In this document: positions 13,974 through 14,108 of the stretch, one piece after another | Numbering within the stretch: position 1 is the first letter of the stretch | Layout of the letters: each line of letters starts with the position of its first letter | Source of the DNA: CAKSQF01 sp051867915 | GTDB taxonomy: Bacteria; Bacillota; Clostridia; Oscillospirales; CAG-272 | Assembly: GCA_051867915.1 (NCBI GenBank) | Contig: JBJDZJ010000090.1 | Span: 1 to 14,108 of the forward strand | Length of the DNA: 14,108 nt | Direction of reading: 5' to 3' | Position numbers and translations under genes: made by a program | The notes under the pieces: model-generated | Told to the model about the DNA's origin: nothing | Seen by the model: the letters and a program-made list of their open reading frames with translations, nothing else | The model's database searches: none

Positions 13974-14108
13974 GCATACCTGTTTGTGTGGTTCCTGTTG
14001 CCGTGTTTGTCGCGGTTGTTCCCTGTCACAGCATTCACGGTGCAAATATTTCACCGCTGTAATCAAAGAGTACCGCTCCGCCAAAGCCGGATTGATAACT
14101 TGAGTTTA

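Larger units (their letters stand above)
13787..14108. other. probable end of an integrated element, gene-free
   Basis: No convincing gene. The stretch holds a terminator (13845-13887), an AT-rich repeat array (13927-13973) and then unremarkable sequence to the edge. By the geometry of tRNA-site integration this is element DNA, and an integrase gene reading leftwards may begin beyond the window (inference). Confidence 0.5.

Noticed and set aside
13782..14084. Minus-strand open frame of about 100 codons at the right edge
   Set aside because: It runs through the AT-rich repeat array and the terminator into the tRNA fragment, starts with an unsupported TTG, and has a stop eight codons upstream. 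It is therefore not the end of a longer gene.

Overview
The window looks like chromosome from an uncultured gut-type member of the Clostridia (Bacillota). The evidence is a classical T-box riboswitch, consensus sigma-A promoters with 17-bp spacers, strong AGGAGG-type ribosome binding sites, intrinsic terminators, and a Gram-positive surface protein with an Asp-Thr-Pro linker and a C-terminal membrane anchor. Genus cannot be assigned from the sequence alone.

Layout. 1-228: no gene seen. 229-1089 (-): nitrilase-superfamily amidohydrolase with its own promoter. 1293-2510 (-): a stand-alone tryptophan synthase beta chain (trpB), preceded by a full T-box leader (promoter 2895-2923, UGG specifier 2795-2797, T-box 2668-2682, terminator 2605-2651), so it is expected to respond to uncharged tRNA-Trp. 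2924-3208: no gene, but a strong inverted repeat. 3370-5157 (+): secreted protein of three tandem F5/8 type C (discoidin-like) domains plus an unassigned C-terminal domain. 5353-6192 (-): AraC-family regulator with a TTG start. 6694-12012 (+): a 1,772-residue surface-anchored glycoside hydrolase family 2 (GH2) enzyme with several carbohydrate-binding-type modules. 12293-12916 (+): GNAT acetyltransferase behind a structured leader. 12966-13159: frameshifted remnant of an unknown gene. 13206-13664 (-): small conserved-looking protein of unknown function. 13733-13786 (-): the 3' part only of a tRNA-Ser(UGA) gene, very probably the attachment site of an integrated element that lies to the right. 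13787-14108: no gene; a terminator and an AT-rich array of direct and inverted repeats.

How the parts fit. The centre of the window (3209-12080) reads as one carbohydrate-foraging locus: a regulator, a secreted binding protein and a very large surface glycosidase. The two structural genes carry homologous discoidin domains. Their promoters align without gaps over 67 bp, with an identical ATTGTCAAT element exactly 52 bp upstream of an extended -10 in both. The simplest reading is a small regulon run by the AraC protein encoded between them. The glycan substrate cannot be read from the sequence. The flanking amino-acid and nitrilase genes look like ordinary chromosomal genes, and the right edge is the boundary of a mobile element.
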